DNA of 64,000 nt from an uncultured Sphingomonadaceae bacterium (GTDB lineage: Bacteria; Pseudomonadota; Alphaproteobacteria; Sphingomonadales; Sphingomonadaceae): NCBI GenBank assembly GCA_947501325.1, contig CANMVC010000001.1, positions 1-64,000 of the forward strand. The letters run 5' to 3'. Shown piece by piece: positions 55,802 to 64,000 of the stretch; positions within the stretch are counted from its first letter, which is position 1; every line of letters starts with the position of its first letter. The translations under genes were made by a program, and so were the position numbers. The notes beneath the pieces were generated by a model. That model saw only the letters and a list, made by a program, of their open reading frames with translations. It had not been told where the DNA came from and did not search any database.

Positions 55802-57088
55802 ATGTCATCTGCCCTTCGCCTACTAGGCAAACGCCGTTTTTGGCCGCTTTTTGTTACTCAATTGCTTGGTGCATTTAACGATAATCTATTCAAATTTTCG
55901 ATGGTTATCTTGGTAACCTACGGAATTTACCAAGATCCGGCACAGGATTTTCAATTCAACGCACTAGCATCAGGAATATTTATCCTGCCTTTTTTCCTAT
56001 TCTCATCGCTAGCGGGGCAACTTGCCGATAATTACGATAAAGCAAGGATAACAAGGCTCGTAAAAACACTGGAGATAGGGATAGCGATTATCGGCGGGAT
56101 CGGACTGCTGATCCAATCCATCCCGATTATGCTCACAGCCTTATTTTTGCTTGGCTTACAATCCACATTTTTTGGACCCATAAAATATGCCATTTTGCCA
56201 CAGCATCTCGAAAAAGATGAAGTCCTAGCGGGAACCGGTCTAGTTGAGGCCGGCACTTACATCGCAATATTGGCCGGAACCATATTGGGCGGCATAATTA
56301 TTGACAGAAATGGCAACGGTGTCGAGCTGGCGGTGGTTGCCGTATTTTTTGTAGCTCTGATCGGGCGCGTGGGCGCGCAATTTCTGCCCAGCGCACCGCC
56401 CCAAAAAGAAGTTGAGAAAATTGATTTCAATTTTATCCGATCATCGATCAAGTTAATCTCGGCAACCCTTCATATAAGACGTTTATATCTAGCGATTGTG
56501 GCTATCAGTTTTTTCTGGACCATCGGTTCGGTGCTGATCATCCAATTTCCGCCTCTGGTTGAAAATGTCCTAACATCAACGCCTGCTGTAGCGAGCCTTT
56601 TTCTCGGCGTCTTTTCCATCGGTATTGCGGTCGGATCGCTTTTGATAAATCGGCTTTTAAAAAGCCAGGTATCCGCGCGCTACGCGCCGATTAGCGTCAT
56701 CGCAATGGGCGTATTCGTCTTGATCCTGTTTTTTATCGCACGCGGTTGGGAAGGTTTACCTGATGGTCAACTCTACACATTCCAAACTTTCATGCTGCAT
56801 GACGGTGCCTGGGCGCTTTTGGGAACACTGGCCGGCGTCTCGATTTTCGGCGGCATGTTTGTTGTCCCGCTTTATGCGTTTCTTACCACGACTGTGGATA
56901 TCAGTGAAACAGCACGGACCATAGCCGCCAATAACGTGGTCAACTCCGGATGTATGGTATTGGGAGCTCTGGCGGCGTTAGGACTAAGTATACTCGGCGT
57001 ATCAACCACAGAGCAATTGCTGCTGGTTGCGGGCATGTGTCTGGTAGCCGCATGGCTGGGTTGGCAGCTTCATCTCGCTTGCGATTAA
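55802..57088 (+). CDS. MFS transporter, LplT-like lysophospholipid carrier
   Basis: A 428-residue inner-membrane transporter with about twelve membrane segments. The N-terminal FWPLFVTQLLGAFNDNLFKFSMVILVTYG and the loop LAGQLADNYDKARITR are the hallmark of the LplT group, which flips lysophospholipids for re-acylation. The acyltransferase half found fused in some relatives is absent. It is divergent from pgsA. The substrate is inferred from family only. Confidence 0.85.
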   Translation: MSSALRLLGKRRFWPLFVTQLLGAFNDNLFKFSMVILVTYGIYQDPAQDFQFNALASGIFILPFFLFSSLAGQLADNYDKARITRLVKTLEIGIAIIGGIGLLIQSIPIMLTALFLLGLQSTFFGPIKYAILPQHLEKDEVLAGTGLVEAGTYIAILAGTILGGIIIDRNGNGVELAVVAVFFVALIGRVGAQFLPSAPPQKEVEKIDFNFIRSSIKLISATLHIRRLYLAIVAISFFWTIGSVLIIQFPPLVENVLTSTPAVASLFLGVFSIGIAVGSLLINRLLKSQVSARYAPISVIAMGVFVLILFFIARGWEGLPDGQLYTFQTFMLHDGAWALLGTLAGVSIFGGMFVVPLYAFLTTTVDISETARTIAANNVVNSGCMVLGALAALGLSILGVSTTEQLLLVAGMCLVAAWLGWQLHLACD

Positions 57089-57106
57089 ACGGCTCGAAAT
57101 ATTAGT

Positions 57107-57325
57107 TCAGAATATGAAGAGATAGAATGCGGTGAAAAAAGCTGAAAAACTGAGCACGAACAGGCTTGCATCTTCATTGAGCCATTTTTTCGGTGGTGAC
57201 ACAGCTTCTACAGTTAAGGCCTGATCCCTAGGAACCGTGAGAACGTCCAGCGGCAAAGAGAGCCTAAATGGATGCTTGGCAGCTTCATTATGCAACACCA
57301 ATTTTCTTGTTCGTATTTTTTTCAT
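57107..57325 (-). CDS. Small protein with C-terminal membrane anchor, unknown
   Basis: A 72-residue frame with a basic start (MKKIRTRKL), a polar middle and a hydrophobic C-terminus (SLFVLSFSAFFTAFYLFIF, about 54-72). It could be a tail-anchored membrane protein. No ribosome-binding site stands out and I recognise no family. It lies 19 bases after the MFS gene on the other strand. Confidence 0.4.
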   Translation of the reverse strand: MKKIRTRKLVLHNEAAKHPFRLSLPLDVLTVPRDQALTVEAVSPPKKWLNEDASLFVLSFSAFFTAFYLFIF

Positions 57326-57587
57326 GAGAAAGTGTTAACAAATTATTACCCATAAAATCTATTCGAAAATCGCGCTGTAGTGGAGTTGTCATAAGATGGC
57401 ACAGTTATTCGACCAGCTGGCCTACCCAAGATTTAGTCCGAAATGGATCGAAAATGGGATTGTGTGATCTTTGCAACAATGCTCAAAAATCAGCACCACG
57501 CGCCTAAATGTTGTTGATTTCAAACAATTGTTATGGCAGTGCACCTGTCGTATTGAGTGAAATGCGAAAACCCTGAAGGAGCAAAAT

Positions 57588-57836
57588 ATGCGTTTCGGTA
57601 AAATTGGTATGGCTGCAGTTGCAGCCTCCGCTCTGGTTGCTACACCTGTGTTCGCACAGGCTGCTCAGCCAGTTTCTAAAGTTTCTCAACCTGTTCGTGC
57701 TGATGCATCTGCAGAGAGTGAAGAAAAACTTGCAGGCGGATCGGGCATTATCATTGCTGTTCTCGCAGCTGCTGCAGTAATCGGTGGCATCATCATCGCT
57801 GCTGACGGAAGCGACGACGATCCAACAAGCCCCTGA
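57588..57836 (+). CDS. Small exported Gly/Ala-rich protein
   Basis: An 82-residue protein with a clear signal peptide (residues 1-23, ending VFAQA), a polar segment with Lys-Val-Ser-Gln-Pro repeats, and a glycine-zipper-like membrane segment (about 48-69, GGSGIIIAVLAAAAVIGGII). An acidic tail DGSDDDPTSP ends it. Small proteins of this form recur in sphingomonads, without a known function. The gene has a strong site (AAGGAGCAAA) before the ATG and a strong terminator after it, which suggests high expression. Confidence 0.75.
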   Translation: MRFGKIGMAAVAASALVATPVFAQAAQPVSKVSQPVRADASAESEEKLAGGSGIIIAVLAAAAVIGGIIIAADGSDDDPTSP

Positions 57837-57860
57837 ACTCAGGTGCTAACCTAATTTAAG

Positions 57861-57889
57861 ATGGCGGCCTTTTGGTCGCCATTTTTTTT
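57861..57889 (+). terminator. Terminator after the small exported protein gene
   Basis: A 9-bp stem (57861-57869 with 57874-57882, one G-T pair) with a TTTT loop is followed by seven T, 25 bases after the stop codon. Confidence 0.92.
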
Positions 57890-57974
57890 GTCGTAGAAAA
57901 ATCAAATAGCGCTAATTCGCCGAAGCTCCTTACTGGCGGTTGCACTTGATCATCATATTTCCCATATCCGGCTT

Positions 57975-58541
57975 ATGACAGAAAATCAGCAGCATGGCAT
58001 GCAACAATGGCATGGCACCACAATCCTATCCGTCCGCAAAAATGGCAAGGTTATCGTGATTGGCGATGGTCAGGTATCCATGGGGCAGACGGTAATGAAA
58101 CCCAATGCCCGCAAGGTTCGGCAGCTTCACGACGGGTCTGTAATCGGAGGCTTTGCCGGTGCCACCGCCGACGCCTTCACCCTGTTCGAGCGTTTGGAAG
58201 CCAAACTGGAGCGGCATAATGGGCAATTGATGCGCGCGGCCGTGGAACTGGCCAAGGACTGGCGCACCGACAAATATCTCCGAAATCTCGAAGCTATGAT
58301 GATCGTCGCGGACAAGGAAGTAACGCTTATCCTGACCGGCAATGGTGATGTACTGGAACCAACTCAGGGCATCGCAGCCATTGGATCGGGCGGCAACTTC
58401 GCGCTCTCTGCAGCGCGGGCTTTGATCGACTACGAAAAGGATGCCGAGGCGCTCTCCCGAAAAGCAATGACCATAGCCGCAGAGCTGTGTGTGTATACGA
58501 ACGAGCAAGTCACAGTAGAAACGCTGGATAGCGAAACTTAA
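57975..58541 (+). CDS. hslV: HslV peptidase subunit of the HslUV protease
   Basis: A 188-residue threonine protease of the proteasome beta family, working with HslU. The catalytic Thr is in [21 protein letters not shown], but it is preceded by about 14 residues here, so the first Thr must be exposed by cleavage. This is common in alphaproteobacteria, unlike in E. coli where only Met is removed. The next motif is [20 protein letters not shown] 57999 is an alternative start and would still leave residues before the Thr. It precedes hslU by 65 bases. Confidence 0.94.
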   Translation: MTENQQHGMQQWHGTTILSVRKNGKVIVIGDGQVSMGQTVMKPNARKVRQLHDGSVIGGFAGATADAFTLFERLEAKLERHNGQLMRAAVELAKDWRTDKYLRNLEAMMIVADKEVTLILTGNGDVLEPTQGIAAIGSGGNFALSAARALIDYEKDAEALSRKAMTIAAELCVYTNEQVTVETLDSET

Positions 58542-58606
58542 TTTCGAGCTACGACAAGATTCTACCTTCTCACACCCTTCAAATTTGACTCCACCAAAGG
58601 TTCAAC

Positions 58607-59908
58607 ATGCTAGATAATCTTACACCCAAGGCCATTGTTAAGGCACTGGACGAACATATTGTAGGCCAGAATGACGCAAAACGCGCGGTGGCTGTAGCCT
58701 TACGTAATCGCTGGCGGCGACAAAAGCTTCCCGCCGAATTGCGTGAGGAAGTAACCCCCAAGAATATCCTGATGATTGGGCCAACCGGCTGCGGTAAAAC
58801 AGAAATATCGCGCCGCCTGGCCAAATTGGCCGACGCGCCATTTATCAAGATTGAAGCAACCAAGTTTACCGAAGTGGGGTATGTTGGCCGAGATGTGGAA
58901 CAGATTGCCCGCGATCTTGCTGAGGAAGCCGTTCGCCTCGAGCGAGAACGCCGCCGGTCAGCCGTGAAGGATGCTGCTACGGATGCTGCAATGAAACGCC
59001 TTCTCGACGTGCTCTGCGGTGAAAATGCCAGCGAAGCGACGCGAGAAAGTTTCCGGCAGCGGGTTGTTGATGATCATATGAACGACACCGAAATCGAAAT
59101 CGAGGTTGAAGACACTCCCAGCGCACCTATGGATATACCTGGCATGTCTGGTCAGGTTGGCATGATCAATCTGTCAGACATGATGGGTAAGGCATTTGGT
59201 CAAAATCCTATGAAGCGTCGCAAAATGAGGGTTGCGGATGCGTGGGATAAATTGATCGAGGAAGAGTCCGACAAGCGCCTCGACGACGACGATATTGCTC
59301 GCGCCGCCATCACCGATGCCGAATCGAACGGGATCGTCTTTCTGGATGAAATCGATAAAATCGCGGTCAGCGACGTGCGCGGTGGATCTGTTAGCCGTGA
59401 AGGCGTCCAACGCGATCTTTTGCCGTTGATCGAAGGCACGACCGTTGCCACCAAATATGGCCCTATGAAGACCGACCACATATTGTTCATCGCATCCGGG
59501 GCTTTCTCGATCTCCAAGCCGAGCGATATGCTGCCGGAACTGCAAGGCCGACTGCCAATCCGGGTGGAGTTGCGCGCTTTGACAGAACAAGATTTCGTGC
59601 GCATTCTAACCGAGACAAAAGCCAACCTGCCCAAACAATATATCGCTCTATTGGGTACAGAAGACGTCACTATTGAAATAACGCAGGATGCGATTGAAAA
59701 ACTGGCCCAGATCGCTGCCAACGTAAACGAGACAGTCGAGAATATCGGCGCCAGGCGGCTGCAGACCGTGATGGAGAAACTGCTCGAAGATATCAGCTTT
59801 GATGCTGAAGACCGTACGGGCGAAACCATCGTGGTAGATGGTGCCTATGTCGACAACCAACTCTCCGATGTTGCCAAAGACACCGATTTGTCGAAATATG
59901 TGCTATAA
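58607..59908 (+). CDS. hslU: HslU ATPase subunit of the HslUV protease
   Basis: A 433-residue AAA+ unfoldase that feeds substrates to HslV. Walker [10 protein letters not shown] is near residue 57, the pore motif in [13 protein letters not shown], Walker B in [12 protein letters not shown], and the sensor arginine in [21 protein letters not shown]. The final residues LSKYVL match the family, whose C-terminus docks into HslV. The I-domain (about 110-240) is present. Confidence 0.96.
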   Translation: MLDNLTPKAIVKALDEHIVGQNDAKRAVAVALRNRWRRQKLPAELREEVTPKNILMIGPTGCGKTEISRRLAKLADAPFIKIEATKFTEVGYVGRDVEQIARDLAEEAVRLERERRRSAVKDAATDAAMKRLLDVLCGENASEATRESFRQRVVDDHMNDTEIEIEVEDTPSAPMDIPGMSGQVGMINLSDMMGKAFGQNPMKRRKMRVADAWDKLIEEESDKRLDDDDIARAAITDAESNGIVFLDEIDKIAVSDVRGGSVSREGVQRDLLPLIEGTTVATKYGPMKTDHILFIASGAFSISKPSDMLPELQGRLPIRVELRALTEQDFVRILTETKANLPKQYIALLGTEDVTIEITQDAIEKLAQIAANVNETVENIGARRLQTVMEKLLEDISFDAEDRTGETIVVDGAYVDNQLSDVAKDTDLSKYVL

Positions 59909-59941
59909 TATGGTTCATAAATAAATCTGAGGGAGGACAAT

Positions 59942-60343
59942 ATGGCTGATGGCGGATGTTATTGCGGATCGGTCCGTTTTAAGATCACAGGCGAGCCAGT
60001 CAGTCAGTCCATATGTCATTGCCGTGATTGCCAGAAAAGTAGCGGCGCAGCATCAGTGGCTTGGATCATGCTGGACGAGGGCGAGTTTGCTGTAACCAAA
60101 GGCATACTAAAGACTATCGCCGGCCAAGGCGGCGCCGAGCGACTGTTCTGCGCAAACTGCGGAACCGGAATAGCCTATAAGAATGCAAATATATTGCCCG
60201 GGATGGTTGATATACAAACTGCCACCTTGGATACACCTGATGATTATATTCCGGAGATGAACATTCAGCTTGCAGAACAAATCGGATGGGAAAAAGACGC
60301 ACATATGATGCCGGGATTCGATCGCTTTCCACCGCAAGAATAG
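59942..60343 (+). CDS. GFA-family zinc protein, second copy
   Basis: A 133-residue protein of the GFA family, with ligands in GGCYCGSVRF, CHCRDCQKSSG and FCANCGTGIAY. It is only moderately similar to the GFA protein at 34.4 kb and is likely a different subgroup. It has a GGGAGGACAA site before ATG 59942. It lies between hslU and the redoxin gene. No substrate can be inferred. Confidence 0.87.
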   Translation: MADGGCYCGSVRFKITGEPVSQSICHCRDCQKSSGAASVAWIMLDEGEFAVTKGILKTIAGQGGAERLFCANCGTGIAYKNANILPGMVDIQTATLDTPDDYIPEMNIQLAEQIGWEKDAHMMPGFDRFPPQE

Positions 60344-60409
60344 ACTTGTATGTAACCTTTCATAATGGTCTTTCGAATACCCCAGGACAAACCATCAGGA
60401 GCATTTATT

Positions 60410-61048
60410 TTGAAACGGATCGCCTCACTATTTGCCTTAGCCCCTGCACTTGCATTTGCTGCCTGCTCCGAATCTGGGTCACCGCCAGCGAACGACAGTG
60501 AGGTTACCGAGACTACCGATATTTTGGACACGCTATCTTCGGACGAGGCTTCTGAACTGCCAACGATAGATGCGGGTCTTGCTGTGGGAGCAACAGCGCC
60601 AATCAAAGCAAAATTCCAGACCGGTGACGGTGAAAAAACGCTCGCGGCGGTTTTGGAAGATGGACCGGCAATTCTTGTCTTCACCCGCTCGGTCGAATGG
60701 TGCCCCTTCTGCCAAACCCAATTAAAAGGCATAAATGCCATCGTCGACGATCTGAAAGAGCGCGGCTATAACTTATATGGAGTGAGTTACGATAGCGTTG
60801 AAAGTCAGGATCGCTTTTCCAAAAATCAGATGCTTGATTATATCATGTTATCTGATGAGGATTCAGTAGCGATTGACGCTTTTGACTTACGCGATCCGCA
60901 ATATACCGAAGGCAAAGCTCTTGGCGTTCCCTATGCGTCCGTGGTTGTCGTAGACACAGACGGTACGATCACCGCCAAATCTGTGTCCGGCGACTTTAAG
61001 AAGCGGCCCACTAATGATCAGCTACTGGCAATAATAGACGCTATATAG
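60410..61048 (+). CDS. Redoxin/AhpC-TSA-family lipoprotein
   Basis: A 212-residue lipid-anchored periplasmic protein. The signal ends AFAAC (Cys19), followed by an acidic linker of about 45 residues and a thioredoxin-like peroxiredoxin domain with the active site VEWCPFCQTQL (Cys98 and Cys101, CxxC). A later GVPYASVVVVDTDGTI strand completes the fold. The start is TTG 60410, because the signal peptide begins there and AGGAGC lies about eight bases upstream. It may be a thiol reductase or peroxidase; the CxxC favours the former. Confidence 0.82.
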   Translation: MKRIASLFALAPALAFAACSESGSPPANDSEVTETTDILDTLSSDEASELPTIDAGLAVGATAPIKAKFQTGDGEKTLAAVLEDGPAILVFTRSVEWCPFCQTQLKGINAIVDDLKERGYNLYGVSYDSVESQDRFSKNQMLDYIMLSDEDSVAIDAFDLRDPQYTEGKALGVPYASVVVVDTDGTITAKSVSGDFKKRPTNDQLLAIIDAI

Positions 61049-61057
61049 AATTAGGGC

Positions 61058-63973
61058 TCATCGTGAATGTGTTGAGGAAGCCGCGTCGTTTATGATTGCG
61101 GCTTTTTCATTTCCTTCAGGCAATACCAATAGCTTCCATTCCGTCGAGTCTTTCAGATATTTCTGTGCGAGTTGTTGCACCTCTTCTGGAGTGATCACGG
61201 TATAGTCGCTGAGCAGTGTCCTGAGGACTTGGAACTTCTTGGGATTAAAGCTCGCCCCTTCCAATTGACTCATCCAGAAACTATTACCACTGCTGGCCCG
61301 CGCAATCAGTTGCCGAAGCGGTTCTACAATTCGTTTTAGCTCATCAGGACTGACAGGCTTTTCTCTCAAGTCTTTCGCAATCAACTCCGCAACACCATAG
61401 AACCGGTCAATATTGCTGGGTGTTAATTGGCTCGAGGCGCTAATATAGCCGCCTGTCTGAAAAGCCACCGGCCAGTTATTTACAACTTGCGGGCTATAGC
61501 TTGCGCCTTCCTGAGACCGCAGAATTTCAAACATCCGATCATTAAAAATCGAGACCAGAACCTCTAACCGTCTGCTTTCCCTAATATTTTCCAATCCACC
61601 GCCTGTGGGCCATGCGATCAATGCAGCGGCCCGCTCAGCGTCGCCCTTATGCACCAATATTTCCGGTGCGGCTTTAGACTTGGGGAACATCGGCGAAGTG
61701 ACACCATCAGGCATGCTATCGGGCTTGCGTTTTTTAAGCGCTCCGAAGGTTTCGAGTATGGCTTTAACGGCCTCATCACGATCAAAATCACCAAATAGCA
61801 TCAGCTCAATTGGCCCACTGGCCAGTATCGGCTTCCAGAACTTCTTGAAGTCCTGAGGCGTCAGGGCGTTAAAATCGTCTTTATCCGGCGTTTTCCAACG
61901 GGGGTCCTTGCCTCGCACAAGCCACTCAAGATCTCTCTGTAACACCGCCTGAGGAGAGGCTGCAAAACTATCATAGCCAATTAGCGAAGCCGCACGTCCA
62001 CGAATGACGGGAGCCTCATCCCAGCGGGGTCGATGCAATTTTGCCGCTATCAGATGCAGCTGATCTTTCAAATCAGCCGCCCTTGTATCCGCTTTGATTT
62101 CATAAGCGTCATCATCAATTTCGAAACCAAGCCCAATGCGTCGGCCCGTAGTGATCTTGTCCAACTCTTCCTGACCAAGCTTGCCAATACCGCTTGCCAT
62201 CAAAGCCATCCCGCCCGTCCAGGCCAAATTTTCTTCGCTGGCATCAAGGCCGCTATATCCGTTACCGAAGCGCGCATTGACCATAATCTTGTTACGCTCA
62301 GCTTTATTTGGGAAAAGCAACACGCGCACGCCATTGGATAAAATAAGTTTCTCCATATCAAATCTGGCAATTTTTTCAGATGACTTAACTTTACCAGCGC
62401 GGCCAATGCGCGGCAGGGCGTCAAAGCCTAGATTGGCTTGTTTCACCCGCGCATTGCTGGCCGCCATTACTTCTTTATTCAGTGCTGCCGCGAGCTTGGC
62501 TTTTCCGTCATCCACCACCGTTGGCGAAGTTAGCAGCGCTCGTGTCGCCGTTCCACTGAACAGTTTTTGCGTAGATTCCAGCAACCGCTGAGGGGTATAG
62601 AGATTACGCATTGCTCGAAAAACATCGAGAGCGGTTTGTGGAGTGGCTACAGTTTCACGAATATCCACGGCATTAACAATGTCATCCGCCTGTTTGCGCG
62701 CCGCTTCTGTCGCATAACCTTCGGCCCCAATTGCAAGAGCCGCATCAAATTCGGCAATCTCTCTAGCAATATCCTCTTCCGATGGAGCTTGTGTTGTGGC
62801 GTCCGCAATCACGCCGCGCACGTCTTTAAGAGCGGCGGCCCAATCCTCACTCAAAGGAACGATGTTTATGAATGTTCCATCAACTGATCGGCTGACATCC
62901 TCTTGGTTCACACTGGCCTGTAGGTAACTTCCCCCTGCCCTGGCACGCGCCTCCAACCTGCGGTTGATCATCTGCAAGGCTAGCAGATCAATCAACAGTT
63001 GCTGATTATAAGCAATAGTATCATCGACTTGTTCCCACGGGCGGACCACTGCCATCGAGATATATCTCGGCAAAGTTGGCTCGATCACCAATCGGCTAAT
63101 ATCTCCACCACTTCCGGGGTCACCAAAATCAGGCGCTACGCCGGCTTCTCCGGTCCCTTTCCACTTCGAGAAATGCTTTTTGATGAGTGCTTCAAATGCA
63201 GCGGGCTCTCCATCACCTGCGATCACAATCACAGTATTTTCAGGACGATACCAGCGCTGATGGAATAGTTGTAACATTTGTGGAGTTGCGGCTGCCAATG
63301 CTTCAGGTGTCCCAATCGGCGCTCTGCTGGCCAGCCGCTGGCCAGCAAAAAACAGCTCTCGAGTAGCGTCCTGAACCTTGGTCTGAGGCCCCTTGCGTTC
63401 TTGCAATTCTGCCATAACGACCGGGCGCTCAGAATTAACCGATATTGCGTTGAGGCCGGGAGCGCTGACCATACCGGAAATAATCTTGATGCTCTCATCC
63501 AAACTGGTGGGATTGGCATTGGGCAGATCAAGCTTGTAAACAGTCTGTGTTGGCGTCGTTTCAGCATTGCTATCGCTGCCAAACGTTGCACCCAAGCGCT
63601 GCCAAATACGCTTCGCTTCGCCATCAGGAACATAAGTTGAGCCACGGAACGACAAATGTTCCATAAAATGCGCAAAACCTTGTTCGTGGTCTTGTTCCAT
63701 AAGGGAACCGACATCAATTCGCACGCGGATGGAAACTTGCCCTGGTGGAACACCATTATTTTTTACCGCATAGCGTAGACCATTATCCAGAACGCCAAAG
63801 GTCCAACTCTTATCGACTGGGACATCACTGCCTTTATAGAGCCACGGCTGTTCAGCACTAGCTTCGACCTTGTTTTCTTCAGCTTGCGCCGAAATTTGGT
63901 AAGGAATTGCTAGTGCAGCAAAAAGGGCAAAATTTGTAATAAGGCGACCAAATGCGCGAAGATGTTTGTTCAT
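61058..63973 (-). CDS. M16-family zinc metallopeptidase, large periplasmic type
   Basis: A 971-residue secreted insulinase-like peptidase. A signal peptide (residues 1-30, ending ISAQA) precedes the first M16 domain, whose inverted zinc motif HFMEH is at residues 102-106, with the third ligand expected near FYKxE-type segment about 75 residues on. A second, inactive M16-like half follows at about 530-940. Two halves form a clam around the substrate. Its last bases include the hairpin that terminates the convergent redoxin gene. The gene is complete; its start is 27 bases from the window edge. Confidence 0.9.
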   Translation of the reverse strand: MNKHLRAFGRLITNFALFAALAIPYQISAQAEENKVEASAEQPWLYKGSDVPVDKSWTFGVLDNGLRYAVKNNGVPPGQVSIRVRIDVGSLMEQDHEQGFAHFMEHLSFRGSTYVPDGEAKRIWQRLGATFGSDSNAETTPTQTVYKLDLPNANPTSLDESIKIISGMVSAPGLNAISVNSERPVVMAELQERKGPQTKVQDATRELFFAGQRLASRAPIGTPEALAAATPQMLQLFHQRWYRPENTVIVIAGDGEPAAFEALIKKHFSKWKGTGEAGVAPDFGDPGSGGDISRLVIEPTLPRYISMAVVRPWEQVDDTIAYNQQLLIDLLALQMINRRLEARARAGGSYLQASVNQEDVSRSVDGTFINIVPLSEDWAAALKDVRGVIADATTQAPSEEDIAREIAEFDAALAIGAEGYATEAARKQADDIVNAVDIRETVATPQTALDVFRAMRNLYTPQRLLESTQKLFSGTATRALLTSPTVVDDGKAKLAAALNKEVMAASNARVKQANLGFDALPRIGRAGKVKSSEKIARFDMEKLILSNGVRVLLFPNKAERNKIMVNARFGNGYSGLDASEENLAWTGGMALMASGIGKLGQEELDKITTGRRIGLGFEIDDDAYEIKADTRAADLKDQLHLIAAKLHRPRWDEAPVIRGRAASLIGYDSFAASPQAVLQRDLEWLVRGKDPRWKTPDKDDFNALTPQDFKKFWKPILASGPIELMLFGDFDRDEAVKAILETFGALKKRKPDSMPDGVTSPMFPKSKAAPEILVHKGDAERAAALIAWPTGGGLENIRESRRLEVLVSIFNDRMFEILRSQEGASYSPQVVNNWPVAFQTGGYISASSQLTPSNIDRFYGVAELIAKDLREKPVSPDELKRIVEPLRQLIARASSGNSFWMSQLEGASFNPKKFQVLRTLLSDYTVITPEEVQQLAQKYLKDSTEWKLLVLPEGNEKAAIINDAASSTHSR
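61078..61106 (+). terminator. Terminator of the redoxin gene inside the M16 gene's 3' end
   Basis: A 7-bp stem AAGCCGC / GCGGCTT (61078-61084 with 61098-61104), a 13-nt loop and a T-run stand 30 bases after the redoxin stop. The same bases code for the last residues of the convergent M16 peptidase. Confidence 0.7.
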
Positions 63974-64000
63974 GGAACGAGTTATAAGCAGGGCATGTCT

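Overview
The window looks like ordinary chromosome from an alphaproteobacterium of the order Sphingomonadales. The inference rests on gene content and layout rather than on a marker gene: an HPr-rel-A type locus, a small Gly/Ala-rich signal-peptide protein of sphingomonad type, an HslV with an N-terminal extension, argD-argF-hslO in one operon, and an elongator tRNA-Met of alphaproteobacterial form. Base composition is moderate, so a marine relative such as Sphingorhabdus or Parasphingorhabdus is a guess. I see no rRNA operon, CRISPR array, insertion sequence or prophage.

Region 1-13 kb: a fasciclin lipoprotein, a ferredoxin-reductase-like flavoprotein, a 2H phosphoesterase, a YhhQ-type queuosine-precursor transporter, a Nudix hydrolase and a DUF4126 membrane protein. 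An OmpR/EnvZ-like two-component pair follows, next to a six-EF-hand exported protein, then a DUF421 protein, a host-attachment-like protein and an acyl-CoA synthetase. tRNA-Met, tRNA-Arg and tRNA-Gly are scattered here. Region 13-20 kb: glpD and glpK for glycerol use, with a GAF-PAS-PAS-GGDEF-EAL protein between them and a PilZ protein after them.

Region 20-32 kb: the cytochrome bc1 operon (petABC), trmL-hemF-GNAT, lipB, the queuosine genes queC-queE behind a structured RNA with a terminator, and the argD-argF-hslO operon, whose promoter and terminator-like leader hairpin can both be seen. Region 32-40 kb: katG, a GFA-osmC-glmS run, a VapBC-like toxin-antitoxin pair with an AT-rich palindromic operator lying between glmS and glmU, then glmU and gph.

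Region 40-43 kb holds the least understood locus. A Tat-exported small protein with two cysteines lies upstream of three translationally coupled genes for a PqqD-like peptide chaperone, an HPr-kinase-like kinase and a nucleotidyltransferase (the HPr-rel-A gene set). It resembles a peptide- or protein-modification system of unknown substrate and product.

Region 43-52 kb is a full phosphate regulon: phoR-pstSCAB-phoU-phoB with a clear PHO box before pstS, and a convergent phosphate-selective porin with its own weaker tandem PHO-like repeats. Region 52-64 kb: DUF2794-cysE, oxyR, pgsA-moaD-moaE, an LplT-like MFS transporter, two small membrane or exported proteins, hslVU, a second GFA protein, a redoxin lipoprotein and a large M16 zinc peptidase at the right edge.
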